A DNA stretch of 64,000 nt, taken from the NCBI GenBank assembly GCA_035582835.1, contig JAYKAV010000500.1:343779-407778 (forward strand). The letters are read 5' to 3'. The notes below the pieces were generated by a model. That model was not told where the DNA came from and made no database searches. It saw nothing but the letters and a program-made list of their open reading frames with translations. Source of the stretch: Phoebastria nigripes (taxonomy: Eukaryota > Chordata > Aves > Procellariiformes > Diomedeidae). How positions within the stretch are numbered: position 1 is the first letter of the stretch; each line of letters opens with the position of its first letter. Made by a program: the position numbers and the translations under genes. Shown in pieces: positions 42,201 to 54,200 of the stretch.

Positions 42201-45200
42201 GTTCCCTACATTTTTCCCTCATTGGTATTTCTGGTACCAGAAAGTACGCTGGGAAGTATACTCTGATTTTTGTGTATGTGCACAGCTTGAAGTCTTGGAA
42301 GATTTAGCCTATCAAAGCTATAAAGAAACACGGTTCTGCTCGAGCCTCTTTCGTACAGAGTGTGCTCCAGGCTATGTTTCTATTGGAGTATTAGAACTAA
42401 ATAACCATTTGTGGCTTTGACCTTTTACCTTTTTCTTCTTGCAGACATAAAACCAGCCAACGTGTTTATAACAGCCACAGGGGTGGTGAAGCTGGGAGAT
42501 CTTGGATTAGGCCGGTTTTTTAGCTCTAAAACCACTGCAGCACATTCCTTAGGTAAGGTGGTGCTTGTACAGTTATCAGCTGTGATGTTCAAAAGAAGTG
42601 GTGTCTGTCCTCTTACAACGACAGAAGCTTGATTCAGTGGTTGCATGCTATGTTTCCTATGATAAGTATTTTAAATACTCTTCATATGAAATTAATAGGT
42701 ATTTTTTGTTTTTAAACTCCACGTGATTTTTTTTTCTGGAAGGTCTGGCCTGGTAAGTGTATGACTTTTATAGAAAATGTAATAAATGCAGCTTTTCCAC
42801 TCTAAATGGTGTGTTTGCCTGCACTCTGCTTACTGGAATTAAATGTTACACCACCACCATTTTTAGCAGATGCTGGTCAGCAGTCTTACCCTGAATGAAG
42901 GTTGTGACTGTCGTCTGAGGTGAGGGAAGTGTTCAAAGCTCTCACGGTTCATCTGTTCCAAAAAGGGACTTCACTTGAAACTCAGCTTAGGCTCTAAAGA
43001 TCCGTGTTTCCTTAATGTCTTCCACATATCTCAAGATTGTTGTCCTGCTCTTCTGTTGGTGCAGCTAATTGTTCTTGCCAAAGCATAGTACCTCGCTTTT
43101 ATTCTTACTGAATTGTATCCCATTTCCAGACTCTTCTACTTGCAATCACTCTGAATTTTTATTCTGCACTCTGCTGTGCTTTGGTTCATCCCAGTTTCTT
43201 GTTATCCACAAAGGCAATAGTNTTGCCACGGTCCCCCATGTTAATGCATGCGTTGAACAGAACTAGAGCTATCGGCTGTCTTGCAGGACTTTACTTGAAG
43301 TAGCCTTCTACTTTGACAGGGAACTGTTTTTCCGACCAATTTTGCATCCATTAAGTAGTTTCATTTAGACAGATTTAACAGTTTGCTTATAAGTAAAGTT
43401 ATATAAGCCTTTGATAAAAGCGTTAAAGTTGTAATACATCTGTTGCTTCTGTTTCCCTCCCTCTGAAGCCTCTTACCTTATCATGGAAAAAAAATTGTAT
43501 CACTTNTCATGATGTTTTGTGCACCAGTCATGATGATGATGATTCGTTTTTGGTTCTTTTTTCTGTGTTTTACCAGTAGCATGATAATACCTTCAGCATT
43601 TTTCTGGGAATTGAAATTAAGATGACTGGTTTAGAGCATCTGGGTTCCTCTCTCCCTCATTTTTACTGTTAGCATTAATTACAATGCTATAGAAAAGTAT
43701 ACAGTATATACAGTTCATTCTTTAAGTCTTACAAGTATTTCATAATTGTGTCAGTAACCTGTTGAGAGGTGGCTGATTTTCTGTTTTTATTAATGGATCT
43801 TAATTTTTTGAGTCGCAAAGGTACTTCTGTGTTACAGCAGTGAAGGAACTTTGGCTTTTAGGGCAGTATGTAAGCTCTTTTATGTTTAGCTCTCACAGTT
43901 GATTTTGGAACACATGACGTGTTTCTTGCACTGTTTGTCTTTGTGCAATTTCCTCCACTGCGTGAGAGTCTTGCTCAATTGTTTCTTATATGCATACAAA
44001 CTTAATTGATAATACTCGCCAACAGTGCACAAGAAAGGAAGAAATACGTCTTATTTTGTGTGTGCTTTAAAAAAACAAACAAACAAANAAAGAGGCGTTT
44101 CTACGGTTCACTTTCATAAAATATTAGGAGATTTCCCTTTTGCATCAAATGCTATCCTAGGCTATATACACACTACACTTAATAGATTAAAGTAAATCCT
44201 CTTCACAGAAAGTTACAATAACATCATCTGAACAGGCAAAAATATGATCATGTCTAATTATGTCATCTTATCTAGTTTGACTGCTGCACTTAACATATTA
44301 AGAAGAATAAGTTGGGGCTTGGAAACTGGCTGTACGTGTAAGCCAAGCTTGTGACCTTTACCAGGGTTGCTCTCTCTTAATTGAGAAAGCTTGTGTAGGA
44401 AGAGCTAAGCCTTTTCTGCACGAACCTTGCCCTTCCTCAAATCAACAGCATCCTGGAAAGAGGTGAATAAGGTGCAAAATGCTGAAGGAGTAGCAGTGAG
44501 TGATACTGGAGACAGTGTGGTGTGTTGTGGGAGGGATGGACACACCACCATTTCCAGTGGTTCTTGTATCCAAGTAAAAAGAACATTTTTACAATCAAAA
44601 AATATGCAGACTTGAAGCTTTTTTTTTTTTGGTAATTTGCCAGACATATAGGTTTTGTAGCAGCAGGAATTCTACTGATCTTGGTTTTGGTTTAATTAAG
44701 ACATTTGTTTAAGTAGCCGTGAGTGATGAACACCCTGCAAACCGGAGCGTGGTACCTGCACGGACCCAGGCTGCAATGCCGGGCACTTCCCGTAGCCGTG
44801 TTGCCCTGGCAACCACCCTGAACCATCATTTCTCTGGCTGCTGACCCATGAATTGAATGCGCAGCTTATGCAAATATATTCATCTAATTTTTTTTTTCTT
44901 TCTTTGTATGTGCTAGCATCAGACGGGCATAAAAGGGCATTAGGCAGTACCACGACCCGTCTGACAGGTGTACCACCGGGCTGCGGCAGCGCGGCCACCG
45001 CCATGTCAGGAACGGGAGCTGTAATTAGAGCAAGGAACAGAATGAACGTCAGATGAATTACCAGGCAGCAGATCATATTTGTCAGGAAGGATTGCATACA
45101 TAAAAATTAAGTGACAGTACATGCCGGGGTAATGAAAGAAAAATGAAAGATTTGCCCATACACAGCTCGCNAGATGCAGGCGAGCGCCTTGCTCAGAGCA

Positions 45201-48200
45201 ACGGCAGGATGCCCAACCAGCGGCACGGCCGGTTGGGAGCATCGCCGGGGCAGCAGGTGACTGTGAGGCAGGGAAAGCCCCGGCCCCTGGAAAACCTCCA
45301 TGGGCAGACTTGCGAGAGGAGAAACATGGACACCTCCTGTCTCACTAAGTAACAAAACTGTGTTGGGAAATGCAGCAGTATTGTGAGATGGGTGATAAAC
45401 ACCAGAAACCAGCCGGAGGGTGTGGGTGAATTCACCAGGTGGCACCTCTTCTGCTGCTTTGCCTTTTCCCTGTATGACTTGTGAGAGAAGGCAGGAGATA
45501 CTTTTCCAGAGGGGAGAGCTCTTCATGCACAAACTTTACCAGAAAACTCTCATGTTTTAAAGGTAATGAGTGTAGCTAAGGTGAATTTTACTACTTCTTG
45601 TTACTACACGGTGGCTTACTGTCCTTCCTTCCCTAATTTAAGGTCCCCTGTAGCAGAAGCTCCAGGATTTAGTTTAATGGAGATGGACTTGTGTATCACA
45701 GAAACGTCATTTTATTGGGGGGCATGGGAGGGAACGGGGGGAGGCAAGTCAGCATGAAGTGAGGAGGAATGCTGTGCCTTTTTTTTTTTTTTTTNNNNNN
45801 NNNNNNNNNNNNNNNNNNNNNNNNNNNNNNNNNNNNNNNNNNNNNNNNNNNNNNNNNNNNNNNNNNNNNNNNNNTTTTTTTTTTTTTTTTCTTTCTTTCT
45901 TTCTTTTGTTTGTAAGGTTATTTTTTTCCCCAGAAGAGCCATATGATACCTGTTTGACAGGCTATTTCACTACAGAAAATGACTATATTTAACCCAGGGC
46001 TTTGCACCCAGTAATGATGAAATGACATCTGGATGCTGGAGTTTGGGTGTGTGACACCATGCAGTTTGGGTTGATTTTATAGTACTGGTGTGTGATGTGC
46101 TTCCAGGTGTTGTCTCTTTCATTCAAGGTTTAATAGGGCTAGGAGTATTTTTTTTGTCTGTTTTTAATGTTTGATTGTGTCCATTATTTATTTTGTTGAT
46201 CTCTGAGGTGGGCATCCAGAGGAATATCTTGTCAGTTAAGGCTATTCTAATATGCTTGTTAGAAAGTTTAAGTCATTAACTTTGCTATAAAACCTAAATA
46301 GTTACAAGACAAAAATTATAAATAGCAGAGCATATTTAAAAACTGCATAGACTTTGGAAGACTGCATAGACTTTGGAAAACTTAACAGTAAGCTGGTAGA
46401 ACTTGTTTTACTAGGAGCTGTAATAAATATAGAGAATTTACATTAACATTAAAATGGATAACTTTATTGTGAACTGGTATAATGCCCATTTTTAGCCAAG
46501 TAAACTTAGCATTGTCCAAAGCTTCTGATTGGCTTTACATTTTGAAGAAAAAAGAGAAAAGAAAAGGCAAAAACAAAACAGAACCAAAAAACAGTTTTAC
46601 ACAGAATAGTCTTGTTTTGGAGTAGATGATTTATTATTTATTCTTGGACAAGAATAAACTTGGAGCAGATTTTCCTTTTGGGGGATGCATATAAGTCAAA
46701 GCTTCCCAGTTTAGAACATGCAAATAGCCGTGAATTGGAGTACGTGGGGTGTTACACGTTCCTTCTGGTTTCTTGTTGGCTATGAGGGCAAACAGGGAGT
46801 AACTGCAGTCATGAGAAGAGCTCTTTTATAAATGGACTATTTGTCTTGGTGGTTTTTTCCTTTTGCTTGCTGAGCCAGTTTGCCATCTGAAACAAAATCA
46901 CAGTACTTCAAGGGGCTAGTAAGCAGTACTTGTTAAGAAAAAATGGACACAAGAAATCCGCTTAAAATTTCAACAGCCAATATTCTGTGCATTTTGAGAA
47001 ATTTTGGCCTTTTGGTCTGTGCCTGTAGTACAGTATTTGTGGAAGAGAAGATTGCTGCAGAATTACTGCAGGTATATTGTACTACCTTCATGTAAAAAAC
47101 AAAACCAAACCAAAAAAATATAAGGACTTTGGTAGGATTGTGTATGTAATTAAATACTAATAAAAAAAAAAACAGAGAGCTTAGAGCAACAGGTCTTGTA
47201 AAAACAACTGCAATATTATGCATAAAATATTTATTCTCTTTTGTAAGAATAAGTAGATGTGATCTTTTTTTTCTTTTTTTTTTTTCTTTTCCCTTTTTCC
47301 CCCTTGAAACAATTAGTGGGGGTACCTCACACTGAGATTTGAAGGAATTTAAAGTATATTTTAGTGCCTTTGATCACAGTTTCACTTTAGCTAATTCCCA
47401 AAAGTTGAGCTAATTCCCAAATTCTCCTTCTGGGAGAAGACCTTAGCCTTCTTGTTGGAAATATACCCCAAGTAATGCAAACGTTTAGAAACAGATACTT
47501 AGGAACTAGACTCCTTTTAAATAATGCTGTAAATTTTTCTTGGTAACCTGCAAGCAAGTCTGGAGAGATGAGACAGGTGAGAGTGTGGACTTTCATTTTC
47601 AAGTAGAATTGCTTCCCTGCTGTGTTTGCACCACCAGATATTATTAAAACATACTAAAATATTTATCTCAACTGTATGTATGTTCATGGAATATGTAATA
47701 GCGTGTCTTACATGTTAAAGCTAAGCTAATAGTTCTGGAAATACTTAATTATTATTTTAAAAACTGGATGGTTTTTTGTTACTCATGGATGGCATCTCAG
47801 GTTTTCAAGCATAGTTCTTTGCCTGTTTCATTTGTAATGAGCATGTTTCAAAAATCACAAGTATTTCAAAACATTGCAAAGTTTGTTTTGACAGGAGTGG
47901 AACATCTCTAGAACGAAGGAATGCTTTAATCAGTATTACCCCTTTGAGGCCCGCGTTGTGCTCTGATATCTCTTGGTTTGAAACTGGGAATACTCTGTAA
48001 AGATACAATAAAGGTCAGAATTTGTTAGGTTCTTTCATATTCAGAACTCTGTTCCCTGCTGTGAGAAAGAAAAGTGATAGATTCAGAAACACTATTCAGC
48101 TCAGTATTAAAGATTAGCTGGAAGGTGCTGGTGAAGGCGGAACAGTAAAAGCATTCCTTAGCACTTGTTCTTCTTGTACTTTGCAGCCAAATATGGCTAT

Positions 48201-51200
48201 GGAGTTTGACTAATTTCAAGAGATGCTTATTTTTTATAGCATTTAAAAAAACCCAACGTACAGAGCCTATTAAAATATTTGGAAATATTCTGCACTGATT
48301 TCAGTCTAATGACGATCTGCCTAAAGGTGCGGGAGACTGCTGCTGCTGCAAGACTCGTCTGTGGTACATTAAATTCAGTGAATGAGACTCTTGACAGAGC
48401 CTCCTAAAAGTATGAATCAGATTTCCTCTTGTTTCTGCCTCTGTGCAGCTAAAGATGAACTTCACAGGAAGCATTGATCCCTGGCTGAACTGTATTTGCA
48501 CAGGGAGAAGCTCTGTATAGAAAATAACAATCGTGTGTGTGACTGTACTAATAACCCGGCCACTGTCGCTTTCACAACAACAAAACTCCTCTGATTCAAG
48601 CTGAAAAACGTTTTTAAAATTGAGTGAGCATGATCTTCCCTGTGTAGTGAAAGACTTGCTGAGTTCAGAAGTAATGTAGCTCTTTACCTGGGTGTTTCTG
48701 TGGCAGATGTGGGAATTCAGCTCAGAGTACCTATGCCCACTGGTTGCTGTAGTTGCACAGGTAGGGTTTTTAATTCAAACTATATATGAGAAGAAAGGAA
48801 TTTGAATTTTATTTCTGGAATAACTTTGCTGCCATTGCCTGTGTGTCTTCCTGGTGAAACAAGAGACTCTGCTCTTAATCTAACTTGGAATAATTAGCAT
48901 TTCCCTGACTTGGGTGTTGCAGTTATCCCAGAGCTGTTCTGGTCCGTGTGGGTGTTGTAGCTGTGCATGCAGACAGTGCTGGGGAGAGTGGGGTGAAATG
49001 TTGTTCTGGTATCGCTGAAGTATGCTGATACTCAAGTGAAGTGTTCTGACTTTCAGGAATAGAACAGGAAGATGCTTACTTAGTCGTAATCTTCTATACC
49101 GTTTTGCGACCTTTATAACTTTAAAGGCATTACTCTACCAGCTGGTGATTAATATTGAATCTGAACAATATTTTGTATTTTCAGCAGGGCAAATACCAAA
49201 GAAAGTTTCTGATTAATAGTCTCCGATTAGACTATTCTTGTCAAATTGACTAATGTAATGCAATGGTGAGCCCTGACTGATTGCACTGGAAGCCTTGTGC
49301 AGTTTTCTAGAAGATGCTCATTATAGGAGATTCCCACGTAATGTTGGACAGGCCACAAAGAGAATTGGGCTTGTCAGTCTTTTATCATGACAGTTATTTA
49401 AAAATTAATGCATCAGTTTTGAAACGCAGAGACCTGCTTGTTCGTACATTTCCTGACAACACTACAGTAATAATAGGTAAATGTGCAAGGTAGACTTTCT
49501 AAAATCAGCTCAGGCATGGACTGCTCCACAGACCTATTAATATAATGGAACAGGCTAATGCACAGAAAATCAAATACGGACTGTAACGCACTCATCCGTA
49601 TTATAAACCCTGTCATTCTGCTTTGATCGAAGGTCGTTTTAAGGCATTATCTGAAACGACAATTTTAGCCTACCAAGCAGACCCCTGCTAACGTGGAAGG
49701 CAAGGCCATAACTTTAGAGCCCACACGTTATTATTTGCTCTGAGCGTGTCATGCAGTGACCCAGAATAACTGATCGCAAGAACAGCTATGGCTGGAGGCT
49801 GCCCCTGGCACCAGCACTCTGAAGCACGAAGACTTCGGGGAGCAAGAGTGGGAATGATCTTCATGTTCCCTCCTGCCAGTTGCATGCTGCTCTCCGCCCG
49901 TGCTCAGCTCCTGTACTTGCTGTCAGTGAAGGGCTGGCATGTCTTCTGCTTCATCTGCTCCGTTAACTTTCCTGGCAGATTTGAGAAAAGCAGCGGCACT
50001 GAGAAGTTGAAGGTAGGGAAGTCTTACACACTGGTGCTCAGTGGGGACTTCCGAAACTGTCTTCAAGAACTTCGCATAATGAATCACCATTTCTTCTGCA
50101 GCTGCATATTTTTAAGCAGGAAAATGAGTCAGTGCTATTCCAACCAAGTCAGTTCTTGTACAGAAATCTGGCAAATGTTTGGGAATTACTCGGGGAGCTG
50201 TGCTGTCCATTGTGTGCATCTTGGATGCACATGCGAGAGATCCATGGAAGGCCTTGTTGGATTCTTTGAATGAGTCCTGTCTGCTTTTGGTGTTCTGTGA
50301 AGTTACTCTGTGCAGCCTGTTAAAAATTATTAACTATTAACAGAACTCTGGTCTCATCCATACATAGAGGCCTTTCACTGGCAATTAAAACCAGCCAGAT
50401 CTGGGACAACGTCAGTTTGGCATGCTCCTAGGCTGGATATGATATTACTGAGCATGGAAATACAATAATCTCCATGTGTTATTTTTCCTGTGTTGTAGTT
50501 TGTATAGAATTTGCAAAAATGTGATTTCTCATTAGGGTACTCTTCACCTTGAAAGTGAAGTAATTTCTTATTTGAATGACCTGCAAGCACAAGATGAGTT
50601 TATCATATAGGGCAGCTGATTACTGAAAGTCCTGGGGGACCAAATAAACGAGCCAGTCAGGGAAGTGGTCCCCTTTCTTGGTTACTTGGTCTATTTTGGG
50701 AAGTAGAGTTTTATATACGTATTCCTGTAACGTATTCCTGTAACATCTTATGTTTCACACCGATGCCATAGGATTCATTTCACATTATATGCTACATTTC
50801 TGAATAGCTCTGAGTAAAAATTGTTGAGGTTCAGTAGACTCAAGGTTTGGGCATATAAATGCATGACAGAAATGCAGAATAAAGATTCAAGGGTGTTGGG
50901 TTGGGGGGGGATTATTGTTTTTGTTTTGAGGTAAGCTGCCTAGTTTTCACCCCAGAGAAAGAAAATGCCTTGAGTATATAAGGTGGAGTAGCTGGTGCAA
51001 CATGATCCCGGTTTACCCCATGGAAAACTTAGGGCTTCAGAATGCTGATACGGCAGAGACTCCAGTAATGGGGTGAACTGGGAGGATCTGGTGCATATGG
51101 CATCCATGCTTCCAGCAAGACCTACATAAGGGGGGATGTTGGGGATGCTTTGGAGTAAATTGCATAATTGCATGCTAGCATTGACAGTACTAATTTCAAA

Positions 51201-54200
51201 TCAATGCTCTTTGTTTTGACTAAATAACCTAAGAGAAGATTTTTGTATTTCTTTGATTTCCAGCTTCTGTTCGGATGCTGATGTACTGAGAACAAGTATT
51301 GTCTGAGTGCTCAGGTGCTGCCCCACGTCTAACTGTTCCTCTGTGTCTTGGTTTATATACGTGTTGTGAATTCTTTGGGGCTGTAAACATCTTCTTGTCT
51401 TGTGAGGACAGGCTTTGTACGGTGCCTGTATCAAAGGGATCCTGGCCTGTGTTTAGATTTTCTGGATGACAGAGGAATGCAGTTAAGATTTGGACTCACA
51501 TGTATACTTAGCACGGCATCGTCTAAGCTAGAGGGACCCCAAAGTGATTTTGTTCAGGTATTGCACTGACGGCAGCAGCTTTGTGCTAGGTCATCTGTGC
51601 ACTCGGCAGGGGTTGATTTTTGCCTTTTGGGAAGCTGTTGCTTTCTGCCCCAGAACTCATTTGTTTCCTACAGTGTGCAAACCCCTCCTTAGGAACATCG
51701 GGGGAAGGTGGTGGCTGTTCTTCCCCCTCCACCTCTAACACCATCCTTCATCTCCTTATTAGTCGTCCAGCTGTCTGCAGTCAGCATTTCAAATGGAGAA
51801 ATTGTAAACTGAATGTTACAGGCAAATTAAACATTTGCCATCTTGTGAGGAAAGGCCTTTAATTAGGAGAAGGATACACTGGAATGCCGAAAGCAAAACA
51901 AAAAAAAAAATTGACAGGGGACAGGCAAGCAGGGGAAGCAGGAGAAAAGAGAGCATATAAAGTCCTTGGATGTTTTAATAAATGATGTATCTGAGGATTA
52001 TTTGATGTAGTTGAGACTGCCAGGATGTCTTGTATTTTCAGTACCACAACTGAGACTTATTTAGGATTTAAAAAAGAACCTTTTTGAGGTAAGGAATTTA
52101 TTAATAATTTCCTGTAACTCCTGTCTGAAATGCTGGAGTAAATTTCTTTTGATAAAATACAGACTTCTGGAAGTACATAGAAATCCCACAGCTTCTGACG
52201 TGACTGCAAGTTGGAGCAGTATTTTAAAGTTTGGAATTATTATCTTGGTTCTTTCAGAAAGTTTTTGAACACCTGTCTGGTGCTGAGCTTGTTACTTCCA
52301 TTTCTCTGCTGCAGTAAATGGTCTCCTGAACTCTTAAAAAGGGTACCCCGTCATATCTGGAGCTGTTCTGTCATGCTGCTAGTGCAGTGTGTGTCAGGTG
52401 AACGTTCAATTGATAGGCTGTCATGGGATTCTTGTTTTAGAGTACATTCATGACATCTAACTTGCAGTTTCAATGCTGTTGAGTGAACCAAAGGAGGATG
52501 ATCCTTTACAATTGCTCTGTCCGTCTGAGACGCTCTGAAGCTACTTGGAAGACTGGAAGGGGAAGAAAACGTTCCTCAAATTTCAAAAATACAGAAGATA
52601 ATTTTCAGTAATGTTCACCAGTCCTCTAGCTCTATATGTGATGATATATACGTGTTCGAAACCATGAGTTGTTTCCAAATTTTTGTGCCAATCTCTTCTA
52701 ATTTGTGCTAAACGTAATCCTTTAATTAAGTCAAACTTCTGTATAATACAGGTTGCACAGTCACTTTTTAAGACGATAACTCCTCATTTGTTTGTTTGTT
52801 TTTTACAGTGGGAACTCCATACTATATGTCCCCAGAAAGAATACATGAAAACGGCTATAACTTTAAATCTGATATCTGGTCTTTGGGCTGTTTATTGTAT
52901 GAGGCAAGTATCTTCTAACCTTTTTTTTCTCCCAGGTTTGTCTTAACCACACAGTATGGTACAGGAACTGAGTAGGTCNGACTTACTTTAGCTTAATTGT
53001 TGAGAAACCTTATGAAAAGTTAACTCTCTTTATGCTCATCATGTGCTTTTTAGCATGAACAACAAAGGGATTGTGCCATACAGCACAGGACTTACACAGA
53101 GTTAATTTAGTAGGTCACAGTAGATGTTGAGGATATAGACATAAACAAGCCAGCTTACTGCGTTCTTTCTTCCTCCTGTGAGCAGAGCTGCTATTAGGGC
53201 AGCATATTCATAGTTTCTCCTGAATACTGCATTTGTTTTAAAAATAGCAAATTCATTTGAATGTAAGCTTCTGGTTTGTTAAATTGAATTCTGACCAATT
53301 GGAGTATTTTAGTTTTGGGAGCTTTCAATAAAGAAAAATAGAGTTTTTATGTAATGTGAAATCAGTTTCTCTAACTTTATCAGACTATAGCTGGAATTTT
53401 TTCTAATCGTACATTGTCTTCTAGCCAAATGGACAGATACAAAGCAGGCACACTTTGTGAGAACTACACACCTAGTGCGCAACTGTTTCTTAAAAGCTAT
53501 TACATATGTTTTGAAAATAAGTGCTATGATTTTATAACAGTACTTTGAGTTTTGTGATTTCCTTTTTAGCGTGGATCAAAGGGTATTGAACAGTCTTGTA
53601 CTCCTTTATAATCTAATCTTAATCTTTTTTTAAATGTATGCATTTTTGAATTCAAGTGAAAGTGCATGTCAACACTTGGAAAGCTTTTATCCCAGCCCAG
53701 ATAATTAAAAATCCCTGGAATATTTAGTAATAAGAATATTGCTCACATCCTCTTTGGATAATAAATTATGTGAACTGATGACATTTTGCTTCTCACTACA
53801 ACTTCTCGTAACCACGTGGAATTAGAGAATAAACAGAAATGTAATTTATTTTGCGAGCACATCAGATGTGAAAACTACTATAGTTAAGCATGTACTTCAG
53901 CTAGTTGGTTAAACAAACCTTTTAGGACAAGATGGTATAAAAGTAAATTTTCCTGTAACTTGTCACTGTTTATGTATTTTGGGGAAGAACACTCATTAAT
54001 ACAACTAAATGCTTGTTCAGTGAGGTAACCTACTGTCGTTGGTGTGCTACCAATCCCTGAGCCACACAGTTCGATAGGTGCTGATTTGTTGTTGGCAGAG
54101 TGGGAATGTGCCATGTGGTGTGCATCTTCAGAGAGAGAGATTGGTGCTGGAAACTCAGTGAAATAAATGGATAAAATCCTGCTAGAGGGACTTAAGCAGT

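Larger units (their letters stand above)
42553..52808 (+). other. NEK6: NEK6 intron 6 (10.26 kb, the largest)
   Basis: GTAAGG donor and TTTTTTACAG acceptor, inside the activation-loop valine codon. Contents: an 80-N gap within a poly-T/CTTT tract (45779-45906), a 19-bp tandem duplication (46342-46379), a spaced repeat of GCTAATTCCCA (47390 and 47409), a 13-bp tandem duplication (50717-50742) and a moderately GC-rich part at 44730-45330. No further exon was recognised. Confidence 0.9.

Noticed and set aside
45712..45992. Open frames crossing the 80-N gap
   Set aside because: They consist of poly-K or poly-F from the T tract and unknown bases; artefacts of the gap.
49788..50273. 161-codon open frame on + in intron 6
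   Set aside because: No recognisable domain, cysteine-rich composition typical of translated non-coding DNA, and no splice or promoter context. Probably a chance frame.
52904..52918. Exon 7 extended with a GT donor at 52908
   Set aside because: Using GT at 52908 would add GCAA and shift the frame, destroying MAALQSP. The GC donor at 52904 gives the exact family sequence.
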